Shown: in pieces, positions 1 through 10,329 of the stretch
How the letters are laid out: each line of letters starts with the position of its first letter
How positions within the stretch are numbered: position 1 is the stretch's first letter
Assembly (NCBI GenBank): GCA_020796225.1
Contig: CM036765.1
Span: forward strand, 3,494,228 to 3,558,227
DNA length: 64,000 nucleotides
Direction of reading: 5' to 3'
Source of the DNA: Arion vulgaris
Taxonomy: Eukaryota > Mollusca > Gastropoda > Stylommatophora > Arionidae
Translations under genes and position numbers: made by a program
The notes under the pieces: model-generated
Databases searched by the model: none
What the model was told of the DNA's origin: nothing
What the model saw: only the letters and a program-made list of their open reading frames with translations

Positions 1-88
1 TGATGGTAACGGTGATAATGATGATGATGGTGCTGATGATGATGATGATGGTGCTGATGATGATGGTGATGATGGTGATGATAATACA
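1..88. repeat. (GAT/GGT)n trinucleotide-type microsatellite
   Basis: Imperfect tandem GAT/GGT triplets start at the first base, so the tract probably continues beyond the window. From 89 to about 540 the sequence is AT-rich and I recognise nothing in it. Confidence 0.9.
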
Positions 89-540
89 GTAAAGATTCAT
101 GGTCGTATATCATTATCCTCACTTACAAGACTTCATAACTTGATAATTATAAAACCTGTTACGTACATACATTTTAATCTGTTGTTCAAATATATAAGTG
201 TACATTTCCAAACTCTAAGATAGGAGTCAGGAATGATCAGAAACTAAGGATGACCTGGCTTGGCTTCCCTAACAACGACTCTGTTTGCTGGGTACACGAG
301 TTATGTGACTAGACATGAAAGGTAGTTTGGTGTTAACGGATGTTAAAACATTGCATGTGTGATGTGGTGTTTGTCCAGGAACTGCACTAATGAAGACAAA
401 CCGATTTAACGATGTGGACTGACGGTAGGAAAAAAAATACACAGTAAGAAATGTCAGGTGTGGGTATGTGCAGAGACGGATAGTAAATTTGAAAAAATGA
501 AGATGGGGTTTGGAGAGAGCGGTTGGGAAAATGAGAAGGT

Positions 541-880
541 GAAGAAGAATGGTTAGAAAGAGAAAGGATGGAGAGAAAGGATGATGAATTGTGGGAGGAA
601 GAATGGAGAAAAGATGGTTAATGAAGAGAGGGTTAGAGAGAGAGAGAGAGAGGAGAGAGAGAAGAATGGAGGAAATATGGTTAAAGAAGGGAAGGATGGA
701 GAGAGAGGAGGAAGAATGGAGGGATATATGGCAAAAGAAGAGAGGAATGGAGAGAGAGGAAGAAGAACGGAGAAACATTTAATTAAAGAAGGGAGGGCTG
801 GAGAGAATGGATGGATCAAGAACCGAGGAAGATAAGAGGGGAGGAAATAGGAAGCTGGGGGATAGAAAAAGAAGGAAGAA
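541..880 (+). repeat. Purine-rich (GA/GGA) low-complexity tract
   Basis: The plus strand is almost entirely A and G, with runs of gagagaga and gaagaatgg. Reading frames here give only Glu/Arg- or Ser/Leu-rich low-complexity peptides and are not credible genes. The tract blends into the 40-bp minisatellite that follows. Confidence 0.8.
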
Positions 881-890
881 GATCAATTAA

Positions 891-1240
891 GTGGAGTAAA
901 CAAGATAATAATGAGTTGATGTAAAATTAAGTGGAATAAACAAGATAAGAATGAGTTGATGTAAAATTGAGTGGAGTAAACAAGATAAGAATGAGTTGAT
1001 GTAAAATTGAGTGGAGTAAACAAGATAAGAATGAGTTGATGTAAAATTGAGTGCAGTAAACAAGATAAAAATGAGTTGATGTAAAATTAAGTGGAGTAAA
1101 CAAGATAATAATGAGTTGATGTAAAATTGAGTGCAGTAAACAAGATAAAAATGAGTTGATGTAAAATTAAGTGCAGTAAACAAGATAATAATGAGTTGAT
1201 GTAAAATTGAGTGCAGTAAACAAGATAAGAATGAGTTGAT
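891..1240. repeat. 40-bp minisatellite, about 8.75 copies
   Basis: The unit contains gtggagtaaacaagataa followed by gatgtaaaatt and recurs exactly every 40 bp. Copies differ by a few substitutions (gtgGag/gtgCag, ataata/ataaga). Because 40 is not a multiple of 3, long reverse-strand ORFs simply cycle through three frames of the repeat. They are shadows, not genes. Confidence 0.95.
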
Positions 1241-1375
1241 ATAAAAGGGTTAAAGGAAATCAGGGAAGTAGGGAGAATGAGATGAGAATGGTTCAAGTGA
1301 GAGAGAGAGATAGAGGAGAAATTGTGGACATAGGAAAGAAAGTAGAAGGACGAAGACAGGAAAATCAAATAGAGA

Positions 1376-1893
1376 AGAGAGTGTAGAAGTGAGAGAGAGA
1401 AGAGTGTAGGAGTGAGAGAGAGAAGAGTGTAGGAGTGAGAGTGTAGAAGTGAGAGAAAGAAGAGTGTAGGAGTGAGAGAAAGAAGAGTGTAGGAGTGAGA
1501 GAAAGAAGAGTGTAGGAGTTAGAGTGTAGAAGTGAGAGAAAGAAGAGTATGAGTGAGAGTGTAGAAGTGAGAGAAAGAAGAGTGTAGGAGTGAGAGAGAG
1601 AAGAGTGTAGGAGTGAGAGTGAAGGAGTGAGAGAGAGAAGAGTGCAGGAGTGAGAGAGAGAAGAGATTATGAGTGAGAGAGAGAAGAGTAGAAGTGAGAG
1701 AGAGAAGAGTGTAGGAGTGAGATAAAGAAGAGTGTAGGAGTGAGAGAAAGAAGAGTGTAAGAGTGAGAGAAAGAAGAGTGTAGGAGTGAGAGAAAGAAGA
1801 GTGTAAGAGTGAGAGAAAGAAGAGTGTAGGAGTGAGAGAAAGAAGAGTGTAAGAGTGAGAGAAAGAAGAGTGTAAGAGTGAGAGAAAGAAGAG
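1376..1893. repeat. 23-bp purine-rich minisatellite, about 22 copies
   Basis: The unit agagtgtaggagtgagag plus aaaga recurs every 23 bp, with gagaga/gaaaga variants and several truncated units. The Ser/Leu/Tyr-rich reverse ORFs across it are translations of this repeat. It is separated from the 40-bp array by a GA-rich linker (1241-1375). Confidence 0.93.
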
Positions 1894-2053
1894 ACAGATA
1901 AGGAAAGAAGTTGTCCATAGTAGTATGTCCAAAGACTTGCTTTACAAATAGCATTGTTACTGTGATCAGAAATATAAGAACTACTGGAACCATCCAGGAC
2001 ATTCAATTAACCCTTTCGCAATTATATTCCGATTTACTGGATCACTATAAGTT

Positions 2054-2632
2054 TTAGAGCAGCTCACCTATTTAGGTAGCAATTTCGATTGCATAGGAAA
2101 TGTTAAAAAATCAATTAGGCTATGAATTGGCAAAGCAACATCAGCTTTTTGAAGTCTAAATAAAATATGCAACTGCAAGTTATATAGTTTCAATTCAAAT
2201 GTTGTATCAATCCTAACATATGCTAGCGAGAGTTGGAAAATGACTAAAGATATAGAAAGCAAGTTGAATGCATTTGAAAATAGATGTCTGCGAAAAATAA
2301 TGAATATAAAATGGAACGAATTCAGGAGCAGTGATGAAAGCAGAGAAATGTCTAGCCAACCACTAGTAACAACTGTTATGAGAAAGAGAAGATTGCGATA
2401 TGTTGAGAAGAAATCATCAAAGAATACCAAAGCAGGCATTGAAGTGGGATGCACAGGGTTCAAGAAAGAGAGGACGACCTAAGAAGACTCTGAAACGAAC
2501 TTTGCTGAGAGAGGCAAGAAATAACGGTCTCAGTGCGGTGGAGGAGATTGAGCGCGTTGCCCAGGATAGAGCAGTGTAGAGAAATTGTTTGCAAACCCTA
2601 TGTAACTTATACCAGTGCGAGAGGAATTATTT
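2054..2632 (+). mobile_element. LINE-R 3' fragment (RT C-terminal region), broken
   Basis: This is a 5'-truncated, frameshifted copy of a non-LTR retrotransposon. Conceptual translation across frameshifts gives TYLGSNFD near 2068, then DIESKLNAFENRCLRKIM (2248-2305), QPLVTTVMRKRR and a C-terminal RKRGRP segment near 2465. The copy ends at gtgcgagaggaattatt. The same order and nearly the same sequence occur at 35400-36340, where the RT catalytic box is also present. Internal stops and missing bases make it non-functional. The clade (RTE- or CR1-like) cannot be settled by eye. The 44-bp array starts directly at its 3' end. Confidence 0.85.
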
Positions 2633-3582
2633 TTACTATTACATGTATGAAGGTAACACAACACCAGTATATTTGTCTATTACTACATGTATTAAGTTGA
2701 CACAAAGCCAGTATATCTGTCTATTACTACATGTATTAAGTTGACACAATACCGGTATATGTATTACACATTATTAAGTTGACACAACACGTATATCTGT
2801 CTATTACTACATGTATTAAGTTGACACAACGCCAGTATATCTGTCTATTACTACATGTATTAAGTTGACACAACGCCGGTATATCTGTCTATTACTACAT
2901 GTATTAAGTTGACACAACGCCGGTATATCTGTCTATTACTACATGTATTAAGTTGACACAACGCCGGTATATCTGTCTATTACTACATGTATTAAGTTGA
3001 CACAACGCCAGTATATCTGTCTATTACTACATGTATTAAGTTGACACAACGCCAGTATATCTGTCTATTACTACATGTATTAAGTTGACACAACGCCAGT
3101 ATATCTGTCTATTACTACATGTATTAAGTTGACACAACACCGGTATATCTGTCTATTACTACATGTATTAAGGTAACACAACGCCAGTATATCTGTCTAT
3201 TACTACATGTATTAAGGTAACACAACGCCAGTATATCTGTCTATTACTACATGTATTAAGGTAACACAACGCCAGTATATCTGTCTATTACTACATGTAT
3301 TAAGTTGACACAATACCGGTATATCTGTCTATTACTACATGTATTAAGTAACACAATACCGGTATATCTGTCTATTACTACATGTATTAAGTTGACACAA
3401 TACCAGTATATCTGTCTATTACTACATGTATTAAGGTAACACAACGCCGGTATATCTGTCTATTACTACATGTATTAAGGTAACACAACGCCAGTATATC
3501 TGTCTATTACTACATGTATTAAGGTAACACAACGCCGGTATATCTGTCTATTACTACATGTATTAAGGTAACACAACGCCAG
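2633..3582. repeat. 44-bp minisatellite, about 21 copies
   Basis: The unit holds gtatatctgtctattactac then atgtattaagttgacacaac and recurs every 44 bp. Two main variants, aagttgacac and aaggtaacac, are clustered: gttgac dominates the left part and ggtaac the right. That clustering indicates local amplification. The first unit abuts the LINE-R 3' end. Confidence 0.95.
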
Positions 3583-3639
3583 TACACTTGCGTATTCAGT
3601 AGACATTGGGAATATACATACGTCAAAATTAGGCAAATT

Positions 3640-3935
3640 CGCCCGCCGTGTAGTGCCGAGGGCAACAAGGGAAGCAAAGAATAGTACCACTTCGACCTAC
3701 AAGGCATGTCATAAGATGCGACTGATGTAGGGGCCTAGGGAAGCTCGACCTGCAAGGCATGTCATAGGGCCTAGGAAGCTACCTAGCAATTAAAAGCATC
3801 GCAGAAATAGGATGTACTGGCCTACTTGTAGGCGCATACCGGACAAAAAGTACAATCGTTTTAGGCTCAGATCACATACAAATGACAAAGAGTGGTCGAT
3901 ATAGAACGTTAGAAGGCGAAGAAGAAAGAAATAAA
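3640..3935 (+). mobile_element. SINE-B copy with internal partial duplication
   Basis: It matches the family seen at 5890, 9296, 13641, 22975 and 23418. The order is a ccgtgtagtgccg head, gggaagcaaagaatagtacc, aaggcatgtc, catcgcagaaat, a cagatcacatacaaat block and a gaagaagaa tail. The segment 'gcatgtcata...cctaggaagct' occurs twice in this copy. It has no coding capacity. I call it a SINE from its length (about 250-295 bp), dispersion in both orientations and simple tail. I did not see a clear tRNA-like head. Confidence 0.75.
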
Positions 3936-3991
3936 ATAAATCAATCTTCTTTGTTGAGATGTTAAAAAAGAGAAAAACAACAGGAAAACGT

Positions 3992-4128
3992 GTCATAAAT
4001 GCCAGTGCTTGTCATAAATGCCAGTGCTTGTCATAAATGCCAGTGCTTGTCATAAATGCCAGTGCTTGTCATAAATGCCAGTGCTTGGTCATAAATGCCA
4101 GTGCTTGTCATAAATGCCAGTGCTTGTC
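3992..4128. repeat. 19-bp minisatellite, about 7 copies
   Basis: The unit gtcataaatgccagtgctt repeats seven times with one single-base insertion. From 4129 to 4930 I recognise no gene or repeat family. Short ORFs there (4114-4296, 4274-4462) have no recognisable motif. Confidence 0.95.
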
Positions 4129-4931
4129 TTTGAGGTTTTCTGTCGATGTAAATCTTTTATGTTTCCAATACTACTTTCTCTGTTCTTAGTTTTGATATTT
4201 AACTGTTTTTCTTTGGGACTGTTCTATTTTTGTCAAACATATTTATTCTATTTGTCTCATTGGTTGTCTTCATTTGCTGGCAATCTCCGACTGTGATTTG
4301 ACACGATGTTCTAATTTTAGATCAACCAATCGGGATAATTGCCGAGCTCTCAAATATGAATGCCGTTTTATGAAAGATCTCAATAGCTATCAGCACGCGC
4401 TACAAGGAGTATTCAAACAATACTCTATTATGGCTGACAGAAGACCAGTACAAACTCTGTGACAGATGAAAAGATCCCAATGTTAAATGTTTCATTGAAA
4501 ATTCAGTTGACACTCATTCCGGGGCTGCTAGTTTAGAAGGCTCAGTTAGTGAACCTAGTGGGTGTCTGCTTTGTAGTTTTGATCAAGCGTAGTATAGTGT
4601 ACTTTGGCTTTCTTTGAATCCAATTGGAATAAAGATCTAGTTATTTGAACTGCTTTCAGTGATTGAGAAAGAAGCAATGATTACGAAGGGAGAAAGTAGA
4701 AATATTTAGTGGTAACGGTTACTGAAATGCGAGTTATTCTAAAATCAATGTTGTATTAATTTTGGATTTACGTGAGTAAATTACGTGGGTTAAGTAGAGA
4801 GAGAAAATGATTGAGATGAGAAACTAGGTCTATAGTGTGATCTATAGTGTGAAATCTAGATGAAGATTTTCCTGTCGAATATGAAGAGATTAATCAATGA
4901 ATGGTTGATTAGATATATAGATTATAGACAT

Positions 4932-5190
4932 TCAGACAGACAATGAAGTGGTTTGGCCACTTAATAAGAATGCATCCAAACTCCACAGTATACAGAGTCT
5001 TCTACAACAGAACATCGGGAAAGAAGGCAAGAGGAAGACCACGGAAAAGATGGTTAGATGGCGTGGCAGCATCCTGTGAAAGAGCAAAAATAACAATCAC
5101 ACAAGCCACAGAACAGCGCAAGACAAAAACAGAAAACCACGACACTGGGCAACAACCCGGTAGCAGTGTGACGACAAAAGAAGAAGAAGA
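4932..5190 (+). mobile_element. LINE-Y 3' end, broken
   Basis: Translation gives MKWFGHLIRMHPNS then KKARGRPRKRWLDGV and ITQATE. This is the typical C-terminal end of an RT polyprotein in a large animal LINE group. A frameshift falls after ITQATE. Downstream, 'accacgacactgggcaacaa' is shared with the minus-strand copy at 21172. The copy ends in a (GAA)n run near 5176-5192, which grades into a GATA-type microsatellite. Only the last ~85 codons are present, so this is a dead 5'-truncated copy. Confidence 0.85.
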
Positions 5191-5261
5191 AGAGACAGAT
5201 ATAGAGAGACAGACAGGCTGGAAGGCAGACCGACACAAAGACAGACAAACAAAGAGACACG

Positions 5262-5372
5262 ACATATAGGCAGATAAATAGACAGATAGATAAATAGATA
5301 GATAGATAAATAGACAGATAGATAAATAGACAGATAGATAAATAGACAGATAGATAAATAGACAGATAGATA
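5262..5372. repeat. (GATA)n / gacagatagataaata microsatellite
   Basis: Tandem 16-mers of gacagatagataaata degrade to GATA tetramers. The tract lies about 70 bp beyond the LINE-Y tail. A short caactagcaactactgac duplication follows at about 5425-5500. Confidence 0.9.
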
Positions 5373-5617
5373 AAATAGTGTTTAAAGTCGAAGGATGTAC
5401 GTCATTTCATTGGTTATCCTTTTATGGGTATCCCAACTAGCAACTACTGACTACCAACTAACAACTAGCAACTACTGACTTACCAACTAGCAACTAGCAA
5501 CATACTCCTATAATGTAAGAATAGTGTTTCTGTGAACATTGTCCAGTTATAGACATATCTGCTATTTATTCTGCTGGTTGTTTATGTCTATCAACGTGAA
5601 CAAGACACTATCATTTT

Positions 5618-5843
5618 GAGTCTCTGTGGTGTAGTGATCAAGACTTTGCCTAGTGTTCTGAAGGTTGTCGATACGAATCCGGATCACGTGGTTCAGTTAA
5701 AATGTACATTTTGTTCCCTATATCTCTAGGATTTTTGCTGGAGCTACAGAGCTTGTGCTGTGTGTAATGCTGTCAGAAAGTATCTTGCCGTTTGTTGTGT
5801 CACTGTCAAGACAAACTGTGAACATTAAAGTCAATCCTTGGTC
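5618..5843 (+). mobile_element. SINE-A copy (tRNA-derived), diverged
   Basis: The head gagtctctgtggtgtagtga resembles a tRNA 5' half with a degenerate A box. A B-box-like cgatacgaatccgg follows about 45 bp later. The body matches the intact copy at 34222: 'ctaggatttttgctggagct', then gagcttgtgctgtgtg, ending near aaagtcaatccttgg. Confidence 0.75.
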
Positions 5844-5889
5844 TTCTGCCCATTTAGACTACATAATTTCATGACAATTAAACAGTCCG

Positions 5890-6145
5890 TGAAGTGCCCG
5901 CAAGGAAAGCAAAGAATAGTACCACTGCGACTTACAAGGTATGTCGTAATAGGCGACTAAGGGGACCTAGCGAAGCTACCCTAGTAAATAAAAAGCATCG
6001 CAAAAATCGGCTGTGCTGCAGTACTTGTATAACTGGCACAACGTACAATCGCTCTTATGATCAGATCACATAGAAATCCCACAGAGTGGTTTAACAAATG
6101 GACGATATGGAGCGTTGGAGGAAGAAGAAGAAGAAGAAGGAAAAG
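5890..6145 (+). mobile_element. SINE-B copy
   Basis: It carries the family order gcaaggaaagcaaagaatag, ggtatgtcgtaataggcgac, agcatcgcaaaaatcgg, cgtacaatcgctctta, agatcacatagaaat, and a (GAA)n tail at 6120-6140. Non-coding. Confidence 0.8.
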
Positions 6146-6284
6146 TAATGACTTTCTCAAGCTGTAAAATGATATGAGAGAATACGTTAACAACATCAAT
6201 TAAAAACTAAAACTTCAAATGAAAGTTTCCAAAAACAAAAGAAATACAGAAAAATGGAACATTTTATAAAATAATACAAATATC

Positions 6285-6475
6285 ATAGCAGGCATTGAAG
6301 TGGGATGCAAAGTGTTCAGCAAAAAGTCCTGAAACGAACTTTGCTAAGAGAGGCAAGAGATATCGGCCTCAGTTCTATGGAGGACATTGAGCGAGTTGTC
6401 CAGGATAGAGCGGTATCGAGAAATTGTTTACAGGTCCTATGTAACGTATGACGGTACGAGAGAGAAATGATTATT
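6285..6475 (+). mobile_element. LINE-R 3' terminus only
   Basis: About 190 bp match the last part of the LINE-R copies at 2430-2632 and 36150-36340: agcaggcattgaagtgggat, aaacgaactttgct, gccaggatagagcggt-type sequence, ending tacgagagagaaatgatta. It is severely 5'-truncated. Its end meets the 3' end of the minus-strand LINE-S copy, so the two elements are tail to tail. Confidence 0.82.
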
Positions 6476-6479
6476 CTTG

Positions 6480-7043
6480 TCTATCTCCTTGTCTTCAGTC
6501 ATGTTTTGCCTCACAGTGTCAGGATAATAAGAGATTTTTAGAACGTGTCCTTATGTGCGCTTCATAAATGGTGTCTTTCGTCGCCTCTATTACTTCTGAG
6601 CAGTGGCGGCTCGTGATCCTTTTTGTTGGTGGGGCCAGACAGAGATTTTCGGAAAAACCTTGATTTCGGTTAGGTTATATTTTAATGTATAAAATAATAA
6701 ATACACGTTCACTTTCTTTTTGGTGGGGCCCGGCCCCACTGGCCCTTAATGACGAGCCGCCATTGCATCTGAGGTTCATCTTTTTCGTGACTGGCCTTTT
6801 GCTTTGTATACATTGTACTGGAGTAACATCGATCGTTGAGGTCTGTTGGGATTCTGCTTATGTGACCGAACCATTTATTTTGTTGTTTCTTGATGAAGTT
6901 TAGTACTGATGTTGTACCCACTTTTTCCTGATGTCTTCATTTTTCAACCGGTCTCTTCTTGTTGCACCCAGCATTCTGTGTAGACACTTCATCTCTGTCG
7001 TGACTAGTTTTCTTCTATCATTTCATGTCAGCGTCCAGGTTTG
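6480..7043 (-). mobile_element. LINE-S 3' fragment, interrupted by a hAT MITE
   Basis: Read on the minus strand this encodes VTTEMKCL-, then KVGTTSVLNFIKKQQNKWFG (about 6921 downward) and HISRIPTDL. It matches the plus-strand copy at 48575-49240 over its whole length, including the non-coding tail with gaggcgacgaaaga and cctgacactgtgaggca. The 165-bp insertion at 6601-6765 splits it. The last ORF runs into the MITE and gains an unrelated RAPPKRK tail. Another LINE in the opposite orientation begins at about 7060, so the 5' end is truncated. Confidence 0.85.
6601..6765. mobile_element. hAT-type MITE with 8-bp TSD
   Basis: Terminal inverted repeats: the left end is cagtggcggctcgt, and the right end reverse-complemented is caatggcggctcgt (13 of 14 match). 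The flanks cttctgag (6593-6600) and catctgag (6766-6773) are an 8-bp TSD with one mismatch, as expected for hAT elements. Removing the insert plus one TSD copy restores the LINE-S sequence seen at 48575-49240, which proves the boundaries. There is no transposase, so the element is non-autonomous. It is GC-rich (tggggcccggcccc) compared with its surroundings. Confidence 0.92.
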
Positions 7044-7059
7044 CCACTATTATTGTTAC

Positions 7060-7600
7060 TATTAATAAAATAATGGACAAAAAAGCAAGTTATTCAACTA
7101 ATTGTTGCCAATATTTTATAAATTCAATCTTTCTACCAACACTGTGCTACCAGAGCCAAACATGGGCACTGACAAAAGAACAAGAAAGGAAAATTACCAC
7201 ATGCGAAATGAGATGCCTGGGGAAAGCAGTAAATAAAACAAGAAGAGACCATATAAGAAATGAGGAAATTAGAAGAACAGTCGGAACAACACCTGCTATT
7301 AGATTTATTGAAAACAGAGACTCAAATGGTTTGGCCACTTGGTCAGAATGAACCCGAATACACCAGTTGCAAGAGCGTACAACCTGAAAATGGAATCATC
7401 AAGAGGAAGAGGCAGACCAAGAAAAGATGGGTTGATGGAGTTACAGACATCTTAAAACTCCACAATACCACACCATATCAAGCGACCGAGCGTGCATTAT
7501 CTCGAAAACCGATCATCAGTTAAACCTGCTACGCCTAGCGGCAAAAAGCAGAGAAGGACAAAAGAAAGAAAGAGTTGCCAATATAAGTTTAAAAGTGAGT
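7060..7600 (+). mobile_element. LINE-Y-like 3' fragment, frameshifted
   Basis: Two overlapping frames cover the C-terminal RT region. The first has SIFLPTLCYQSQTWALTKEQ, then ITTCEMRCLGKAVNKTRRDH and VGTTPAIRFIEN. After a one-base shift near 7320 the second reads GRGRPRKRWVDGV and PYQATERALSR, ending with cggcaaaaagcagagaagga. The order matches the LINE-Y copy at 21172-22540. It is a dead copy lying head to head with LINE-S. From 7601 to 8019 the only structure is a ~47-bp direct duplication at 7879-7974. Confidence 0.85.
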
Positions 7601-7878
7601 GTTTTATTTACTATATAAAGACAATTCTGATAATCGGAATCAAATCTGTGAAAACTACCATAGATAGAATAACAATCTCATTAGAAACTAAATAGCGTGA
7701 ATGTTTAATAGGAAAAGTTGTTTAAACACAGATACATGAATTAATGAGAAAGTTATGAAGATCAATGCACAAAGTAAATCGTTTACGCACATTGAAAGGA
7801 AACAAACAAATATTTTTTCTGGAGCGGTGTGATGAAATGAAGAGTAGGCGTTCTGTGGTAGAAAGGAAATTTAAATAC

Positions 7879-7974
7879 ATTCAATAATAGCTAGAATAGC
7901 TTTGTGGAAGACGTTACGGATTTAGATTGAATAATAGCTAGAATAGCTTTGTGGAAGACGTTACGGATTTAGAT
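7879..7974. repeat. Direct duplication of ~47 bp
   Basis: The stretch beginning attcaataatagctagaata and ending acgttacggatttag occurs twice back to back with one substitution. This may be a nascent minisatellite. Confidence 0.9.
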
Positions 7975-8019
7975 TGAAAGAAAGAAAATAGAAGAAATGA
8001 TTATTGAAACAAAAAGGAG

Positions 8020-8251
8020 AAGGATTTACTTCATTGCACTGGGTTTGACCCCATATAGCTCGGTCAATGTTCACAGAAGTGACAGCCACATACCGAGGGA
8101 TTGCTACAAAGCACGAACTCCGTAGCTTATGCAACAATCCTAAGGGTCTCTGGTAAAAAATTCACTTATTAATAGAACGGCGCTGTTCGAATTCGAACCT
8201 ACGATTTTCAGAATGCAAGTCAAAGATTTAACCAGTTACCTCCAGAGATCA
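8020..8251 (-). mobile_element. SINE-A copy, minus strand
   Basis: On the minus strand the head ggtaactggttaaatctttg and B-box-like aggttcgaattcgaac are followed by agagacccttaggattgttg, agctacggagttcgtgcttt and a 3' part ending gtgcaatgaagtaaatcc. This matches the intact copy at 34222. Confidence 0.85.
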
Positions 8252-8289
8252 CAAGAGCAAAAGTAAGCTAGTACGTATCTGGTTTTCTT

Positions 8290-8480
8290 CATCTCAGTTG
8301 CGCAAGTTGTGCATACCGATAGGTGCGGCAAGACGGAAACCACGAAAGAAACCCCAGTACATACATCACTCAACACAGTAAGGGAGTTGCTAGCCTAAAC
8401 ACACTGAGATACATGCTTGGGAGGAGAACAGAGCAATTATGGACATGTCCGCTGTGCGATGAAGATGATACTAAATGAAC
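8290..8480 (+). mobile_element. LINE-Z C-terminal fragment
   Basis: Frames interrupted by shifts give SQLRKL near 8300, then GVASLNTLRYMLGRRTEQLW and CPLCDEDD (8395-8472). The same peptide order is in the RNase H-bearing copy at 26555-27380 (SQLRKLWQDGK, NTLRYMIGRRSEQLL, CLICDEDD). This is the cysteine-containing C-terminal end after the RNase H domain; the RNase H part itself is absent here. Confidence 0.75.
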
Positions 8481-8493
8481 AATGAACACTGGT

Positions 8494-9108
8494 CTTCTCC
8501 ATTTTATTATAGCAAACTACTAAACTAACATTTTATTATAGCAAACTACTAAACTAACATTTTATTATAGCAAACTACTAAACTAACATTTTATTATAAC
8601 AAACTATCAACTAACATTTTATTATAACAAACTATCAACTAACATTTTATTATAACAAACTACTAAACTAACATTTTATTATAGCAAACTACTAAACTAA
8701 CATTTTATTATAGCAAACTACTAAACTAACATTTTATTATAACAAACTATCAACTAACATTTTATTATAACAAACTACTAAACTAACATTTTATTATAGC
8801 AAACTACTAAACTAACATTTTATTATAGCAAACTACTAAACTAACATTTTATTATAACAAACTATCAACTAACATTTTATTATAGCAAACTACTAAACTA
8901 ACATTTTATTATAACAAACTACTAAACTAACATTTTATTATAGCAAACTACTAAACTAACATTTTATTATAGCAAACTACTAAACTAACATTTTATTATA
9001 ACAAACTATCAACTAACATTTTATTATAACAAACTACTAAACTAACATTTTATTATAGCAAACTACTAAACTAACATTTTATTATAACAAACTACTAAAC
9101 TAACATTT
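8494..9108. repeat. 29-bp minisatellite, about 21 copies
   Basis: The unit ctaacattttattatagcaa plus actactaaa (29 bp) alternates with a 28-bp variant ending ataacaaactatcaa. The variant order itself repeats (two or three 'tagc' units, then 'taac/atcaa'), which suggests multi-unit amplification. Confidence 0.95.
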
Positions 9109-9138
9109 TAAAATTAATTTTCCCCCTTCTAGGAAAAA

Positions 9139-9201
9139 GTTATGTGAAAGGCCATGATGAGATGTCTAAATTGTGAAAGGCCATGATGAGATGTCTAAAT
9201 T
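9139..9201. repeat. Direct duplication of ~31 bp
   Basis: tgtgaaaggccatgatgaga plus tgtctaaat occurs twice in tandem. Confidence 0.9.
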
Positions 9202-9295
9202 GTTGATCCTATTTCCTCAGAGCTTTCGAACAATTCATTTGTGTACAGTTGAGTTTTGTTGGTAAACAATGTTCATCACGATTATTATTAACACT

Positions 9296-9548
9296 TCTTT
9301 CTCTTGAAACGCTTCATTCCGATCACTTGTTAATCCCACTTTGTGATTTGTATGTGATCCGAGTCAAAGAGCGATTATACGTTGTGCCAGTTATGCTCCT
9401 ACAAATAGACCAGCACATTCGATTTCTGCGTCACTTTTTATTTACTAAGGAAGCTTCCAAAAGCCAATACATTAGCGCCTCTACGACATGCCTTGCATGT
9501 CACAGTGTTACTATTGTTTGCTCCCCTTGAGAGGCCCCAACACCACAT
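9296..9548 (-). mobile_element. SINE-B copy, minus strand, with long flanking direct repeat
   Basis: The reverse complement follows the SINE-B order: gcatgtcgtagaggcgctaa-like, agtaaataaaaagtgacgca, cgaatgtgctggtctatttg, ggatcacatacaaatcac. It is flanked by a 35-bp imperfect direct repeat (9261-9295 and 9549-9583, both beginning ggtaaacaatgttca). That is longer than a usual TSD. Confidence 0.8.
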
Positions 9549-9761
9549 GGTAAACAATGTTCAGAAAGATTATTATAAACACTAAACATGATATGTTGTT
9601 ACAACAACATGATGTTCTGAAAGTTGTAAATTTGTCAGATATTTCGTGTCTATTTTAACCATTGTTGTGCAACACACGGCTTGCTTGTCATATACAGCCG
9701 CGACAAGTTCTATCCGGCTCGCAGATAGTAATCATAGTTCACAATATTTTGCAATATGAAT

Positions 9762-10225
9762 CATCATCAGGTGCCGTGCTCGCTGGTATAGGCGATCATG
9801 AATCTCCACAAATCTCTGTCGTTGGTGTTTGCTATCAATTCAAATGTTGACGCTCTACCGTGCCATGAAGTCAGACTATCCAACAATTTCTCTCTCTCTC
9901 TTCCTCTGTCACGTCTACCCTCGATTTTTACAGTTGTCACAATGTGTTCTAAGCTGCCCCTCCTCATCACATGCCCGAAAAATGATGATTGTCTCTTACT
10001 TATATTGATGATAAGTTTTCATGTGTCTTGATCTCATTCAACACCTCATCATTAGTAATGTTATCAGTCCATGGGATTCTCATCATTCTTCTGCAAAACC
10101 ACATCTCTGTGGCCCTCAGAGATTTTTCGATCTTTTGTTTATTGTCCATGACTCGCATCCGTATGTGAGTATTAGTTCTATGTTGCACTGAATAACTCGC
10201 ATTCTGATCGGGATTGACAAAGACT
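9762..10225 (-). mobile_element. LINE-X 3' fragment, minus strand, broken
   Basis: Minus-strand reading gives KSLRATEMWFCRRMMRIPWT (about 10130 downward), a frameshift, then MRRGSLEHIVTT, EGRRDRGRERE, LLDSLTSWHG and MIAYTSEHGT, ending at the terminus 'tatgg/acgg cac'. It is homologous to the plus-strand copy at 10330-10915 in the same order. The two copies lie head to head, divergent from about 10225. Low-complexity ctctctctc near 9893 reads as the GREREK segment. Confidence 0.82.
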
Positions 10226-10329
10226 TGTTGCAGATAATGCTTTTCATTTTCAGGAACGATGTTTTATCTTATTATCAAGAACATGAATACTTGATCTATA
10301 TATTCTGTATATTTCAAGTTCATGAGAAA

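Noticed and set aside
1365..2006. 213-codon Ser/Leu/Tyr-rich reverse ORF, the longest in the window
   Set aside because: It is the reverse translation of the 23-bp purine array; the peptide repeats every 23 residues because the unit is out of frame.
3990..4130. Telomere-like or centromere-box sequence in the short minisatellites
   Set aside because: No TTAGGG-type repeats or CENP-B-like boxes are present in any array I read.
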